A stretch of 64,000 bases of DNA from Salsuginibacillus kocurii DSM 18087 (GTDB taxonomy: Bacteria; Bacillota; Bacilli; Bacillales; Marinococcaceae): positions 186,001 to 250,000 of the forward strand of contig NZ_KB898625.1 of the NCBI RefSeq assembly GCF_000377705.1, read 5' to 3'. The notes under the pieces are model-generated. The model searched no databases, was not told the DNA's origin, and saw nothing but the letters and a program-made list of their open reading frames with translations. The position numbers and the translations under genes were made by a program. Position 1 is the stretch's first letter, and the number at the start of each line of letters is the position of its first letter. Below are positions 1 to 9,485 of the stretch, piece by piece.

Positions 1-2
1 GC

Positions 3-731
3 TTGGACTACGAACGCCCGGCAATGCCATCTACTTTGGACGAATACTATGAAATGCAAGAACAAAAGAATCTTCCTGGTCTTGGCATTTCGGTGGCGCC
101 TATTATCGTGCCGATTCTATTAATCTTTGCCAATACGATTTCCGATGCGATGGGTGTTGAAGGCGTAGTTGCCGATTATATTCAGTTCTTTGGAAATCCG
201 GTTATTGCAGTGGCAATTGGTCTGATTGTTGCGATTTACGGCTTGTTTAATGAGGTAAGACAGACGGAAGCAATCGAACGCATGGAAGAAGGAATTAAGA
301 CTGCTGGTATTATCCTACTTGTTACCGGTGCCGGTGGCGCACTTGGTGAAGTTCTTCGGGAGAGCGGAACAGGCGACTACATCGGGGAACAAATGGCAGC
401 CACTGCGATTCCACCCGTGCTGCTTCCATTCTTCATTGCCTCGCTTGTGCGCTTGATTCAAGGTAGCGGCACAGTCGCCATGATCACCGCTGCTTCAATC
501 TCAGCGCCAATCGTTGTCGATATGGACATCAATATTGTGTTGGCTGCACAAGCCGCCACGTTGGGAGCGCTTATTTTCTCCTACTTTAACGACAGCTTGT
601 TCTGGGTTGTTAACCGCATGCTTGGCATTAAAAACGTGAAAGAACAGATGCTTGTATGGTCCGTGCCAACAACACTTGCGTGGGCTGCATCACTTGTTAT
701 GCTGATCATTGCGAACATGATTGTTGGGTAA
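3..731 (+). CDS. GntP-family gluconate/organic acid permease, C-terminal part
   Basis: This is the last 242 residues of a gluconate:H+ symporter of the GntP family; the reading frame is already open at the window edge, so the true start lies outside. The fragment is almost entirely hydrophobic transmembrane segments. It carries the conserved GntP C-terminal features, including the glycine-rich VTGAGGALGEVL segment and the SLVRLIQGSGTVAMITAA segment, and the family-typical FSYFNDSLFWVVNR stretch. GntP proteins import gluconate or related sugar acids across the cytoplasmic membrane. A strong intrinsic terminator follows. The substrate cannot be fixed from sequence alone because the neighbouring kinase or dehydrogenase genes are not visible. 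Confidence 0.85.
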   Translation: MDYERPAMPSTLDEYYEMQEQKNLPGLGISVAPIIVPILLIFANTISDAMGVEGVVADYIQFFGNPVIAVAIGLIVAIYGLFNEVRQTEAIERMEEGIKTAGIILLVTGAGGALGEVLRESGTGDYIGEQMAATAIPPVLLPFFIASLVRLIQGSGTVAMITAASISAPIVVDMDINIVLAAQAATLGALIFSYFNDSLFWVVNRMLGIKNVKEQMLVWSVPTTLAWAASLVMLIIANMIVG

Positions 732-756
732 ATTCACCTGAAACATTAAAAAGGCA

Positions 757-789
757 CCCTGCCCCGTGGAATGCGGCGGCAGGGTTTTT
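757..789 (+). terminator. Rho-independent terminator of the GntP gene
   Basis: CCCTGCC (757-763) pairs with GGCAGGG (778-784), and a run of five T follows directly. Confidence 0.85.
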
Positions 790-1098
790 GTATGAGACAG
801 TTTCGTGTGGTGCAAGGAGTCCATCGAAGTTCCGTGCATCCGTTTAGTTGAAAAGTAATGTTCTGTCCCCTATGTGGTACCAACCCTCCTGTGTTCTCCC
901 TCTCTCCCGGTACATGCCTTTGTTATTAGTTTTCTATTTCTCACCTGATTTAATTTTCAATTCTGAATTTTAACAGCCGGTAGCAAAAGACATGAATGCC
1001 ATTTTACAATGGGATTTCGTGTGACTGAAATACCGATTAAACAATGAAGCATGTTATCTAGCAGCAACCTAAACCATAGATTGAGAGGGATCAAACCC
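790..1098. other. intergenic gap with no gene seen
   Basis: AT-rich spacer between the GntP terminator and the antiporter. I see no convincing reading frame or known RNA. The promoter of the antiporter gene should lie here but I cannot place it confidently. Confidence 0.5.
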
Positions 1099-2298
1099 AT
1101 GGAATTAACACTATTTGCTATAGGTGTGATATTAATAGTTGGGATGTTATCTCAATGGTTTTCTTGGCGCTTCAGCCTCCCTGCCATTTTTATCATGACG
1201 ATTACAGGAGTGGCATTAGGTCCTGGGGCGGGAGTTATTGTACCAGAAGACGTTTTCGGTCCGGTCATGAAACCATTAATCTCCATGGCTGTGGCGATCA
1301 TTTTATTTGAAGGCAGCTTAAATTTAGACCGAAAAGAAATTTTTGATTTCAAACGACCTGTAAACCGCATGATTTTGATTGTACCCCTGCTTTCGTGGAT
1401 TTTCACAGCGTTAGCCACTCATTATATTTTGGGTTTATCATGGGTCGTGGCTTTTGTGATCGGTGGGTTATTTGTTGTGACAGGCCCAACCGTAATCGGT
1501 CCCCTTCTTCGTCAAGCTAACCTAAAAGAACGCCCAGCCGCATTATTGCGCTGGGAAGGAATCATTGTTGACCCAATTGGACCGTTGTTTGCTTTATTTG
1601 CCTTTCAAGTTGGTTTAGCTGTTACAGGCGCGGCGAATTCGAACTCTCTGTTGTTATTTTTCTTTGCCGCAATTATTGCTTTACTCATTGGCTATGGTAT
1701 TGGATATGTAATGGGACTTATCTTTCAAAGAGAAATCATTCCTTATTTTATGCAGAATTCATTCATGTTTGCCGTAGTGGTTCTCAGTTTCAGTGTCTCT
1801 AATATGTTAATGCCAGAAAGTGGTTTATTAACCGTTACCGCCATGGGACTTGCTATGGCCAATATGGGAATAGACCTGCGTATTTTAACGAACATCCGCC
1901 ATTTTAAGGAAAATATATCAGTTCTTCTTATCTCCTCGGTGTTTATCATCTTGGCAGCCTCAACCACTAGAGAAGAACTGACTACCATCCTTGATGTGAG
2001 GCTATTAATCTTTGTGTTGATGATGATTTTTGTCATTCGCCCATTATCCGTTTGGTTGTCATTAATAAAAACTGGTCTTCCAGCCCGCGAAAAAACCCTT
2101 ATTGGTTGGATTGCTCCCCGGGGGATTGTGGCCATGACGGTTAGCAGTTACTTTCAAGATGTCTTGGTGGATGCTGGATTTTCAGATGCTACCTTATTAG
2201 TTCCGTTAACACTTGCTTTAGTCTTTACTACGGTATGTGTTCATGGCTTTACGATAACTCCTCTGGCCAGACGGTTGGGAATTACAAAAGAATCGTAA
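1099..2298 (+). CDS. CPA1-family Na+(K+)/H+ antiporter (NhaP type)
   Basis: A cation/proton antiporter of about 399 residues with roughly a dozen hydrophobic segments spanning the whole length. Diagnostic CPA1 stretches are present: the GVALGPGAG loop, AIILFEGSLNL in the fourth membrane segment, VVTGPTVIGPLLR, and the ion-binding WEGIIVDPIGP motif. The family exchanges cytoplasmic Na+ or K+ for protons, supporting pH and salt homeostasis. I start it at the ATG at 1099, preceded by the ribosome site GAGAGGGA; an upstream in-frame ATG at 1051 lacks one. It has no C-terminal RCK domain, unlike the second antiporter at 59-60 kb. Ion specificity is not readable here. Confidence 0.85.
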   Translation: MELTLFAIGVILIVGMLSQWFSWRFSLPAIFIMTITGVALGPGAGVIVPEDVFGPVMKPLISMAVAIILFEGSLNLDRKEIFDFKRPVNRMILIVPLLSWIFTALATHYILGLSWVVAFVIGGLFVVTGPTVIGPLLRQANLKERPAALLRWEGIIVDPIGPLFALFAFQVGLAVTGAANSNSLLLFFFAAIIALLIGYGIGYVMGLIFQREIIPYFMQNSFMFAVVVLSFSVSNMLMPESGLLTVTAMGLAMANMGIDLRILTNIRHFKENISVLLISSVFIILAASTTREELTTILDVRLLIFVLMMIFVIRPLSVWLSLIKTGLPAREKTLIGWIAPRGIVAMTVSSYFQDVLVDAGFSDATLLVPLTLALVFTTVCVHGFTITPLARRLGITKES

Positions 2299-2327
2299 CT
2301 ATCGAGAAGGTAGTTGTTATAATTTTG

Positions 2328-2361
2328 AAATACCTTGGTCGTTTTTGACCAGGGTATTTTT
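2328..2361 (+). terminator. Rho-independent terminator of the antiporter gene
   Basis: A 13-bp near-perfect stem (AAATACCTTGGTC against GACCAGGGTATTT) with a six-base loop ends in a T-rich tract. Confidence 0.85.
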
Positions 2362-2701
2362 ATTAGCCCTTTGCAAAGGATTACAAGCGTGTACATGACT
2401 GCTTTATGTACTTTTAATAGCGCCTGAATTTTTATCTTATAGAAGAAGAAAGCTTTATACTTAGTAATAGTATATAAGTTATTCTATGCGACTGATGGTA
2501 AGGTTCTTCATATATCTACCATTCTCATTTAATTCTATGTACTTATCTGCCTTCTCTTTATCTATAAAAAGCTATAGGATCAAAAAATTGCGTTTATAAA
2601 TGTGCAGGGTCTAGTTGGTGCATTATGCTATTACGTTAGGCATATGGCCACGTGCTTACTTCCACTTCCCAGCTTATACGTCTTTTCGTCAATATTTCTA
2701 C
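2362..2701. other. intergenic gap with no gene seen
   Basis: AT-rich 340-bp region without a credible gene on either strand. Only the promoter and operator of the following fatty-acid operon, listed separately, were identified just downstream. Confidence 0.5.
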
Positions 2702-2731
2702 TTGACCGAAAAAAGGAAATAATAATAAAAT
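2702..2731 (+). promoter_or_regulatory. candidate sigma-A promoter of the fatty-acid operon
   Basis: TTGACC at 2702-2707 and TAAAAT at 2726-2731 are separated by 18 bases. The site lies 38 bases upstream of the FadR-like operator, so a bound repressor would block elongation or escape. It is a match by eye only. Confidence 0.4.
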
Positions 2732-2768
2732 GAACAAAGGGTTAGAATTTTTAAAAAATTATTTATGC

Positions 2769-2786
2769 TGAATGAATGTTCATTCT
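2769..2786 (+). promoter_or_regulatory. FadR (TetR family) operator
   Basis: GAATGAA and TTCATTC form a perfect 7-bp inverted repeat with a two-base centre (2770-2785). From memory, the Bacillus FadR consensus is TGAATGA-M-TANTCATTCA; this site departs from it at one central and one terminal base. It lies directly upstream of a fatty-acid catabolic operon, which is where FadR acts: it represses beta-oxidation genes until long-chain acyl-CoA relieves binding. Confidence 0.75.
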
Positions 2787-2807
2787 TTTTGTGGGGGGGG
2801 TAAAGAC

Positions 2808-3959
2808 ATGTCCATGTTAAAAGGGGTGAAAGTGTTAGATTTCACTGCGCTTCTGCCAGGGCCTATGGCTTCGAAATTTTTGGCTGATTGGGGCGCTGAT
2901 GTGTTGCGGATTGAGTCGCCTCATCGAACGGATCTTTTGCATGAGGTCCCTCCGAAGGTTGATGGTTCGTCTGTTTTTTATCAAGAAATGAATCGCTCGA
3001 AAACGGTAGCTAAGCTTGATTTTACCGATGACGATCATTTGCATGTACTCAAACGCTGGGTGGAAGATGCGGATGTAATCATTGAGCAGTTTCGTCCGGG
3101 GGTGATGGCCAAATACGGATTGGATTATGAGTATATGAAAAAGGTGAACCCAGCGATTATCTATTGTTCCCTCACTGGCTACGGCCAGACTGGTCCAGAC
3201 AGGCGAAAAGCAGGTCATGATATTAACTATTATGCTCGTTCTGGGTTAGCTTCATACAGCGGAACGAAAACAGATGGCCCGCTGCTTGCTGGTACGCCCT
3301 GGGCAGATGTGGCTGGGGGTGCGCACTACAGTGTGATGGCTATTTTAATGGCCCTTTATCAGCGGGAACATTCCGGTGTTGGAGATTATCTAGATATTAG
3401 CATGACCGATGCGATGTTTAGCATGCAGCCTTTGGCGAACCAAAGGTATATTTATGACAAAACGGTGCCTGATTACGAGTCAGAAACATTAAACGGCGGG
3501 AGTTATTATCATTTTTATGAAACAAGCGATGGACGGTACTTGGCCGTCGGCAGTCTCGAAGAGGTCTTTTTCAAACGCCTGTGTAAAGTGATAAAGCGAG
3601 AAGATTTGTTGTCTTCTTCTCTCAGCGCGCAAACAATCAAAGATGAGCTTACCCACGTCTTTAAAACGAAACCATTAGCTGAATGGAAAGAAATCTTGGC
3701 TGAGACTGATGCTTGTGTTGAACCTGTGGCTACGTTAGCTGAAGCTCACGACGATCCTCTTTTTTACGAGCGGGAAATGTTTGTTGAAGTGTTTAATCCA
3801 GCGACTGGGACCTCTCAGACCCAAGTAAGCAACGCAGTCAAATCCCAGAACTATCAACCCACCTATCGCTTTGTAGGAGGAACGCACTTTATTGATCCAC
3901 TTGAAGCCCACTATTCTCCTTTTTATTTTGCTAACAATAATGAAAGCGCTACCAAATAA
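2808..3959 (+). CDS. alpha-methylacyl-CoA racemase-like CaiB/BaiF (CoA-transferase III) enzyme
   Basis: A 383-residue member of the CoA-transferase family III. Three features point to the alpha-methylacyl-CoA racemase branch rather than a transferase: the GHDINY motif with His137, Asp167 in WADVAGG, and Glu251 in AVGSLEE, which correspond to the His/Asp/Glu catalytic set known for mycobacterial MCR. The enzyme would epimerise (R)- and (S)-2-methylacyl-CoA so that branched-chain fatty acids can enter beta-oxidation. The start is the ATG at 2808 after a G-rich ribosome site; the in-frame ATG at 2772 lies inside the FadR operator and is rejected. It is first in an operon with acyl-CoA dehydrogenase, SDR and acyl-CoA ligase. 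A plain CoA transferase remains possible. Confidence 0.75.
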   Translation: MSMLKGVKVLDFTALLPGPMASKFLADWGADVLRIESPHRTDLLHEVPPKVDGSSVFYQEMNRSKTVAKLDFTDDDHLHVLKRWVEDADVIIEQFRPGVMAKYGLDYEYMKKVNPAIIYCSLTGYGQTGPDRRKAGHDINYYARSGLASYSGTKTDGPLLAGTPWADVAGGAHYSVMAILMALYQREHSGVGDYLDISMTDAMFSMQPLANQRYIYDKTVPDYESETLNGGSYYHFYETSDGRYLAVGSLEEVFFKRLCKVIKREDLLSSSLSAQTIKDELTHVFKTKPLAEWKEILAETDACVEPVATLAEAHDDPLFYEREMFVEVFNPATGTSQTQVSNAVKSQNYQPTYRFVGGTHFIDPLEAHYSPFYFANNNESATK

Positions 3960-3971
3960 TGAGGTGTTCGT

Positions 3972-5114
3972 ATGTACAAAGAAGAACATGAACTGTTTAG
4001 AAAAAGCTTTCGGCGCTTTTTGGAAAAAGAGGCTCTTCCATTCTTCCCTCAGTGGGAACGCGACGGCATCATTCCACGCTCTCTCTGGGAAAAAGCGGGT
4101 GAACAAGGGTATTTATGTCCGTGGGTTGATGAAGCTTACGGTGGTGCGCAGGCTGATTTTCTATACTCAGCGATTATGTCTGAGGAAATTGAACGTATAG
4201 GCACAGGACTGATGGGGCTTAGCTTACATAATGACATTGCGGTTCCTTACCTTTTTCACTACGGAACCAAAGCGCAAAAGTCCAAGTGGCTGCCCGCTTG
4301 TGTAAAAGGTGAAACCATTACAGCCATCGCCATGACAGAGCCCCAGACGGGTTCGGACCTTGCCTCTATTCAAACGAAAGCAGAACGAGACGGTGAGCAT
4401 TATATCATTAACGGTGAAAAAACGTTTATCACAAATGGCATTCATGCCGACTTGATCATCGTCGTTTGTCGTACGGATGCTGCTGCTTCAGCACCCCACA
4501 AAGGCCTGAGCCTCTTTGTTGTAGAAAGAGACACGCCAGGATTTAAGCGCGGGAAAAAGTTGGAGAAAGTTGGCCTCCGCAGTCAAGATACCGCGGAACT
4601 CATATTTGAAGACGTAAAAGTGCCCGCCGATCATTTAATTGGAAACGAACATCAAGGGTTTTATTATTTAATGAATCAATTGCAGCAAGAACGCTTGATA
4701 CTTGCGATCGGCTCCATTGCAGGCAGCAGACGAATGCTTGAGCTGACCCGGGATTATGTACAAGGGCGGAAGACATTTGGACAGTCGCTTGGTTCTTTTC
4801 AGCACGTGCAATTCAAACTGGCTGAGCTTCACACTGAAATTACGATCGGTCAAACCTTTGTGAATGATCTCATCCAACGGCACGCGGCCAGAGAGCACTT
4901 AACTGAAGAAGTATCCATGGCGAAATGGTGGATAACAGAGCTTGCAAAACGAACAGCTGATACTTGCATGCAGCTTCACGGCGGCTATGGCTTCATTGAA
5001 GAATACGAAATCGCCCGCAGGTATCGTGATGTGCCGGTTCAATCCATTTATGCAGGCAGTAATGAAATGATGAAACAAATCATCGCTAAAGAAATGAAAT
5101 TACCTGCCAAGTAA
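3972..5114 (+). CDS. acyl-CoA dehydrogenase (long/branched-chain type)
   Basis: A 380-residue FAD-dependent acyl-CoA dehydrogenase catalysing the first, alpha-beta dehydrogenation step of beta-oxidation. The signature MTEPQTGSD sits at about 121-129. The C-terminal QLHGGYGF and IYAGSNEMMK motifs are present. The usual Glu of IYEG is replaced by Ala, and a glutamate is found instead at position 240 (LQQERLILA), the catalytic-base position of isovaleryl-CoA and long-chain dehydrogenases. This suggests branched or long-chain substrates, which fits the racemase 12 bases upstream. The ATG at 3972 follows GAGGTG. Electron transfer partners (ETF) are not in the window. Confidence 0.9.
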   Translation: MYKEEHELFRKSFRRFLEKEALPFFPQWERDGIIPRSLWEKAGEQGYLCPWVDEAYGGAQADFLYSAIMSEEIERIGTGLMGLSLHNDIAVPYLFHYGTKAQKSKWLPACVKGETITAIAMTEPQTGSDLASIQTKAERDGEHYIINGEKTFITNGIHADLIIVVCRTDAAASAPHKGLSLFVVERDTPGFKRGKKLEKVGLRSQDTAELIFEDVKVPADHLIGNEHQGFYYLMNQLQQERLILAIGSIAGSRRMLELTRDYVQGRKTFGQSLGSFQHVQFKLAELHTEITIGQTFVNDLIQRHAAREHLTEEVSMAKWWITELAKRTADTCMQLHGGYGFIEEYEIARRYRDVPVQSIYAGSNEMMKQIIAKEMKLPAK

Positions 5115-5213
5115 CTATTGTACGAACTTTTCTCGAATTCCCCTCTTCCTTTGCAATTGCGGAAGTAGTGCTACTTTAAAGTTCCGACTATTTACGAAAA
5201 AGGAGGCACTGTC

Positions 5214-5975
5214 GTGGAAATAAACGGTAAACATATTCTTGTGACTGGTGGCGCTTCAGGCTTAGGTGCAGCCTGCGTAGAGCTTCTCCAAGCCCATGGA
5301 GCGAACGTCACTATATTTGACCAGAAAAGTGAAGAAAACATTGAGCATACCAGGGGTACCAACCAAGTCTATCATCAAGTTGATATTACCAACGAAACTG
5401 AAGTGACAATCGCACTGGATGCTGCTATAGAATCGAATGGCGCATTACACGGAGTAATCAACTGTGCCGGCATTGGCAGTGCAAAAAAAGTACTCAGTAA
5501 CAAAGGGCCCCACGACCTCGAAACGTTTCAAAAAGTCATAGAAGTAAATTTGATTGGAACATTTAATATGCTGCGACTCTCTGCTGAACGGATGAAAAGC
5601 CATGATCCTACCGATACAGGCGAACGGGGCGTAATCATTAATACGGCTTCCATCGCAGCATATGATGGACAGATTGGCCAAGCCGCTTATAGCGCATCGA
5701 AAGGAGGGATCACCTCACTTACACTTCCAGCCGCAAGGGAACTGGCTAACGCTGGGATACGAGTCGTCTCTATCGCTCCCGGTGTGTTTGACACTCCGTT
5801 ATTTGGGGCGTTGCCTGAGGAAGCAAGAAGTCACCTTGAACAACTCACCCCCTTCCCTAAACGTTTAGGTAACCCACGGGAATTTGCTGAATTGGCGCTT
5901 CATATTTTCCAAAATTCAATGATTAATGGAGAAACCATCCGCCTTGACGGGGCAATTCGAATGCCAGCGAAATAA
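5214..5975 (+). CDS. SDR-family 3-hydroxyacyl-CoA dehydrogenase-like oxidoreductase
   Basis: A 253-residue short-chain dehydrogenase. The NAD(P)-binding TGGASGLG motif is at 11-18, NCAG at 83-86, and the catalytic Ser146, Tyr159 and Lys163 (YSASK) are intact. The length and the internal [19 protein letters not shown]-like segment resemble type II 3-hydroxyacyl-CoA dehydrogenases (HSD10-like), which oxidise 3-hydroxy(methyl)acyl-CoA to the 3-keto form. That role fits the fatty-acid operon. Translation probably starts at GTG 5214, five to nine bases after the strong ribosome site AAGGAGG. The 99-bp gap from the dehydrogenase contains no obvious terminator. The exact substrate is inferred from context only. 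Confidence 0.8.
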   Translation: MEINGKHILVTGGASGLGAACVELLQAHGANVTIFDQKSEENIEHTRGTNQVYHQVDITNETEVTIALDAAIESNGALHGVINCAGIGSAKKVLSNKGPHDLETFQKVIEVNLIGTFNMLRLSAERMKSHDPTDTGERGVIINTASIAAYDGQIGQAAYSASKGGITSLTLPAARELANAGIRVVSIAPGVFDTPLFGALPEEARSHLEQLTPFPKRLGNPREFAELALHIFQNSMINGETIRLDGAIRMPAK

Positions 5976-6026
5976 AGAATTTTCATACGTTAGGATTTTT
6001 CATTTCAAACTAGGAGGTTGATCACT

Positions 6027-7640
6027 ATGATGAATGTGCCTTTAAATGTCCCTGCTATGATGGAACGTGCTGCTGCTTTGTATGGAAAAAAAGAAGTAGT
6101 CTCCAGAACACTAAACGGTATTCAACGCTTCACCTATGCTGAAATCGCTGAACGAACCAAAAAACTTGCTAGCCAACTCGAAGCCCTAGGCGTTAGCAAA
6201 GGAGACCGTGTCGGCACCATTGCTTGGAACCACCATCGCCATTTGGAAAGCTATTTTGCCATTCCTGGTGCAGGAGGGGTCTTGCATACAATTAACCTGC
6301 GCCTCTCGCCAGAGCACTTACGCTATGTCATTAATCATGCTGAAGACAAGTTTCTATTAATTGATGAAGATTTGCTGCCTTTAATTGAGCCGATTCAAGA
6401 GCAATTATCCACGGTTGAAGGATATATCATGATGTCTGACAGCAAAGAATACAACACGACGTTACACCCAGTCTACGATTACGAAGAGTTGATCAATCAA
6501 GGAGACGCTGACTTTTCCTTTTTTACCGATGTAAGTGAAGAAGATCCTGCGGGGATTTGCTACACATCTGCTACGACCGGAAACCCAAAAGGCGTTGTGT
6601 ATTCTCACCGCGGCATCGTCCTTCATAGTTACGCATTAGGCCTTGCTGATACGGCCGCTCTTTCCGAACAAGATCGTTGCATGCCAGTCGTACCTATGTT
6701 TCATGCGAATGCGTGGGGGATTCCATTTGCCGCCACCTGGTTTGGAACGAGTCAAATCCTCCCGGGGCCACAATTCACCCCAGCTTTACTGGCCGAATTG
6801 ATCGAAGCTGAAAATGTCACGTTAACTGCCGGTGTGCCAACGATTTGGATGGGGTTGTTACAAGCGTGGGAGAACGGAAATTATGACACGAGCTCTTTGC
6901 GCGCAGTGTTATGTGGAGGTTCCGCGGCGCCAGAAGCTATGATTGAAGCATTTGAAGTGAAATATAACGTACCTTTCTTACATGCATACGGTATGACCGA
7001 GACAAGTCCGCTTGCTTCTGTAGCTAGTTTAAAAAGTTATCAATACGAGCTATCAAAAAAGGAACAACTAGAGATTCGCGCCTCGCAAGGCTTACCCGCC
7101 CCTGGAGTCGAAATGAAAGTCGTAAACGCGCAAGGTGATGTCGCCTGGGGAAGTGGAGAAATGGGAGAATTACTTATCCGTGGGCCCTGGATCGCCGATG
7201 AATACTATCAAGATGACCGAAGTGCCGAAGCGTTTCAAGATGGGTGGTTGCACACAGGCGATGTAGCAACTCTTGATGAAGAAGGCACTATTCGCCTTGT
7301 TGACCGGACTAAAGATCTCGTGAAAAGTGGCGGAGAGTGGATCTCTTCTGTCGATTTGGAAAATGCGATCATGGCTCACGAAGGTGTCTTTGAAGCAGCA
7401 GTCATCGCCGTTCCTCACCAGGAGTGGCAGGAACGACCCGTTGCCTGCGTGGTGAAAAAAGATGGCTTTGAAACGTTAACAGACAAAGACATTCTTGATT
7501 CAATTCGTCCGCAGTTTGCCAAATGGTGGCTTCCTGATGACGTCATCTTTCTCGAAGAACTCCCTAAAACGTCAGTCGGCAAATTTTTGAAACGAGCACT
7601 CAGAGAACAATTTAGTGACCACCTCACCAAACAAGCTTAA
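6027..7640 (+). CDS. long-chain fatty-acid--CoA ligase (AMP-forming)
   Basis: A 537-residue acyl-adenylate-forming enzyme that activates fatty acids with ATP and CoA, feeding the three upstream beta-oxidation enzymes. The ATP-binding loop [12 protein letters not shown] lies at about 179-190. The A5 YGMTE motif, the GWLHTGD motif, the hinge [13 protein letters not shown] and the C-terminal catalytic lysine in [11 protein letters not shown] are all present. It resembles the Thermus-type long-chain synthetases. I place the start at ATG 6027, nine bases after AGGAGG; a TTG overlapping that ribosome site is rejected, and ATG 6030 is an alternative. The gene ends the operon and is followed by an intrinsic terminator. 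Confidence 0.88.
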   Translation: MMNVPLNVPAMMERAAALYGKKEVVSRTLNGIQRFTYAEIAERTKKLASQLEALGVSKGDRVGTIAWNHHRHLESYFAIPGAGGVLHTINLRLSPEHLRYVINHAEDKFLLIDEDLLPLIEPIQEQLSTVEGYIMMSDSKEYNTTLHPVYDYEELINQGDADFSFFTDVSEEDPAGICYTSATTGNPKGVVYSHRGIVLHSYALGLADTAALSEQDRCMPVVPMFHANAWGIPFAATWFGTSQILPGPQFTPALLAELIEAENVTLTAGVPTIWMGLLQAWENGNYDTSSLRAVLCGGSAAPEAMIEAFEVKYNVPFLHAYGMTETSPLASVASLKSYQYELSKKEQLEIRASQGLPAPGVEMKVVNAQGDVAWGSGEMGELLIRGPWIADEYYQDDRSAEAFQDGWLHTGDVATLDEEGTIRLVDRTKDLVKSGGEWISSVDLENAIMAHEGVFEAAVIAVPHQEWQERPVACVVKKDGFETLTDKDILDSIRPQFAKWWLPDDVIFLEELPKTSVGKFLKRALREQFSDHLTKQA

Positions 7641-7648
7641 CGTTTATA

Positions 7649-7684
7649 AAAGAGTTGCCGCAGCTATGCAGCAACTCTTTTTTT
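7649..7684 (+). terminator. Rho-independent terminator of the fatty-acid operon
   Basis: AAAGAGTTGC (7649-7658) pairs perfectly with GCAACTCTTT (7671-7680) and runs into seven T. Confidence 0.9.
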
Positions 7685-7818
7685 ACCGATAAAAAGATTC
7701 CAACTGTGGAGAGGCGCTCGAGCTCTCGCCGACCCGGTCTCTCCTGCTTGCAAGGCCACCTCTTCTATAGATCAGCGCCGCCGTAGCTTGCTGCCTTAAC
7801 TCACATCCCCCTTCTTGT

Positions 7819-8766
7819 TTAGTCTGCAATCCGTAAAATCTCTTCCACTACCCGTTCGGGCTGCTGATGATGGAGAAAATGATCCGTGTTCTCGAGCGTA
7901 ATTTGCTCGGCCTCGGTTGAAAGGTTGAGTAACCGTTCCTGGCTGGTATGCCAGCCCTCCATCTCAGAGGTTTCAGCGCTTATAATTGTTAACGGAATAT
8001 CGCCAATAGCTCCCTCCTCTGCTACCGCCTTTCCATTCTCATTGAGCATTCGTTGTTCTTCCCGCATTTCTTGATTCCATAGATTGATTAAGGTAAGGGC
8101 CCGGTTTTGTTCTAGCACTCTATCTGGCAAGTGTTCGTGCAGATCGAGCTGAGAAGCTACTGTCTCATGTTGGGAAAGCAAACGTAAGACACCGCTTGCT
8201 CGCAGGGCTTGCAACACATACATGCTTAAAGGGGCTGCTTCATCCATCCGGGCAGCATAAGCTGGTTCCACCCCATCCAATAGAACTATACCTTTTACTT
8301 GCTCAGGGTAGCGTTGGGCAAAGTGAATAACTTCCAATGCCCCCATCGAATGCGCTGCAAATAAGTAAGGCCCTTTCTCATTCAGCTGTTCCAAAGTTTC
8401 TGCTAATTCCTTCGTCAGTTGCTCAATGGTACGTTCCGTATTTGTGCCTTCACTCCACCCATAACCCGGCCGCTCATAAACAATGGTGCGGTGCTTTTTT
8501 GCGACAGCTTCCTGCAGCTGATACATATCAGCAAATGGCGAGGCGGTGCCGCTCCCTGCGGTGAAAACAACCGTTTCCTCTCCTGCCCCATTTTTATAAA
8601 CATGCTGCTCATTGTCGTTGATCTCGATTACTTTTCCTGCTGGTGGATAGGTTTTTAAATCACTTGATGAGGCGATCATCTGATACAGTCCAGAGGCCAT
8701 CATAACGAGCAAAATAAAAGCTATCCCATATAGTAAAAACCGTAACCAGGATTTGATTGGCTTCAT
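7819..8766 (-). CDS. membrane-anchored alpha/beta hydrolase
   Basis: A 315-residue alpha/beta-hydrolase-fold protein. One N-terminal transmembrane helix (about residues 8-30) should anchor the catalytic domain outside the membrane. The nucleophile elbow AAHSMGALE places the catalytic serine at 140. The oxyanion-region segment YERPGYGWSEG (about 97-107) and a C-terminal TDHFLHH with the likely catalytic histidine are visible. The fold covers esterases, lipases and haloperoxidases, and the substrate is not readable. The ATG at 8766 follows GGAGAAAAAG. It is transcribed alone, convergent with the fatty-acid operon. Confidence 0.75.
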   Translation of the reverse strand: MKPIKSWLRFLLYGIAFILLVMMASGLYQMIASSSDLKTYPPAGKVIEINDNEQHVYKNGAGEETVVFTAGSGTASPFADMYQLQEAVAKKHRTIVYERPGYGWSEGTNTERTIEQLTKELAETLEQLNEKGPYLFAAHSMGALEVIHFAQRYPEQVKGIVLLDGVEPAYAARMDEAAPLSMYVLQALRASGVLRLLSQHETVASQLDLHEHLPDRVLEQNRALTLINLWNQEMREEQRMLNENGKAVAEEGAIGDIPLTIISAETSEMEGWHTSQERLLNLSTEAEQITLENTDHFLHHQQPERVVEEILRIAD

Positions 8767-9445
8767 CTTTTTCTCCTATTCTATCATTACTAAGTTACTA
8801 AAAAAGTTGAAACGGGGTTAACTGCCAGTAACTTATAAATATCACCCAGATCAAGGTGAGTCCCTGCTTCCAGTAGATTGAAAAGGCTGAGGTGGCTGCT
8901 GGTTTTCTCCTCTATTACGAGGCAGCAGCAAGAGCTGAGACCATCTGTGCCAACGTCATTTCACCATAAACAAGAAAGTCAATCGTTAGATTAAAACCAA
9001 CTAACACCACAAGAAAACTGAAAGCAGGTAAACGACAGATGTAAAAGCAATCAGCAAAAGCGTACCTTATGAAAGAACGACTTCTGCTGAACTTTGCTGC
9101 AAATAGAAAGTCATCCTTGGAAGCTCGGAGCTTACCATAGACATCTCCCATTTCGTTCAGACAGTGTCAATGAGTATCCTTTCTCCTCATTATCAAAAAT
9201 GAAAGCGGTAATAATTAGCAAGACGTTCCACTCGGGTAGGCAAGACTCTTCCCCCTCGCTAACCTATGTACAATATATGTAGAGCTCCTGTTTGTTTGAA
9301 CGTGCCTCAATTATTAATATATACTATTTTCATTCAGAAACAAGTAATAGTATGAAAATTTTTGAACTTTTGGATATATTATGTCGTATTTAAAGGCTGC
9401 ATTGACCCATTGGCTAGGATAAACGTAGTGTTGAGCTTCTCAACA
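8767..9445. other. 680-bp region with no supported gene
   Basis: No convincing gene was found. A minus-strand frame of 78 codons (8915-9151) has a hydrophobic stretch but no clear ribosome site or recognisable family, so it is not called. The region lies between an independent gene and the terminator of a decayed thiY-like gene and may be degenerate sequence. Confidence 0.4.
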
Positions 9446-9476
9446 TAAAAAAACGACCTAGCTCCTTGCCAGGTCG
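9446..9476 (-). terminator. Rho-independent terminator behind the thiY relic
   Basis: Read on the minus strand, CGACCT and AGGTCG form a 6-bp stem (9454-9459 with 9471-9476) followed by seven T (9446-9453). It sits just beyond the stop codon of the thiY-like relic, as expected for that gene's original terminator. Confidence 0.8.
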
Positions 9477-9485
9477 ACTTCTCTT

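Noticed and set aside
1051-1098. N-terminal extension of the NhaP-type antiporter
   Set aside because: No ribosome site at 1051, whereas ATG 1099 has GAGAGGGA at good spacing and begins the first membrane helix.
2772-2807. Earlier ATG for the racemase-like gene
   Set aside because: It lies within the FadR operator and adds a Gly/Cys-rich peptide not found in the family; ATG 2808 follows a strong ribosome site.
8915-9151. 78-codon minus-strand frame with a hydrophobic segment
   Set aside because: No ribosome site or recognisable family; may be part of a decayed gene but cannot be supported.
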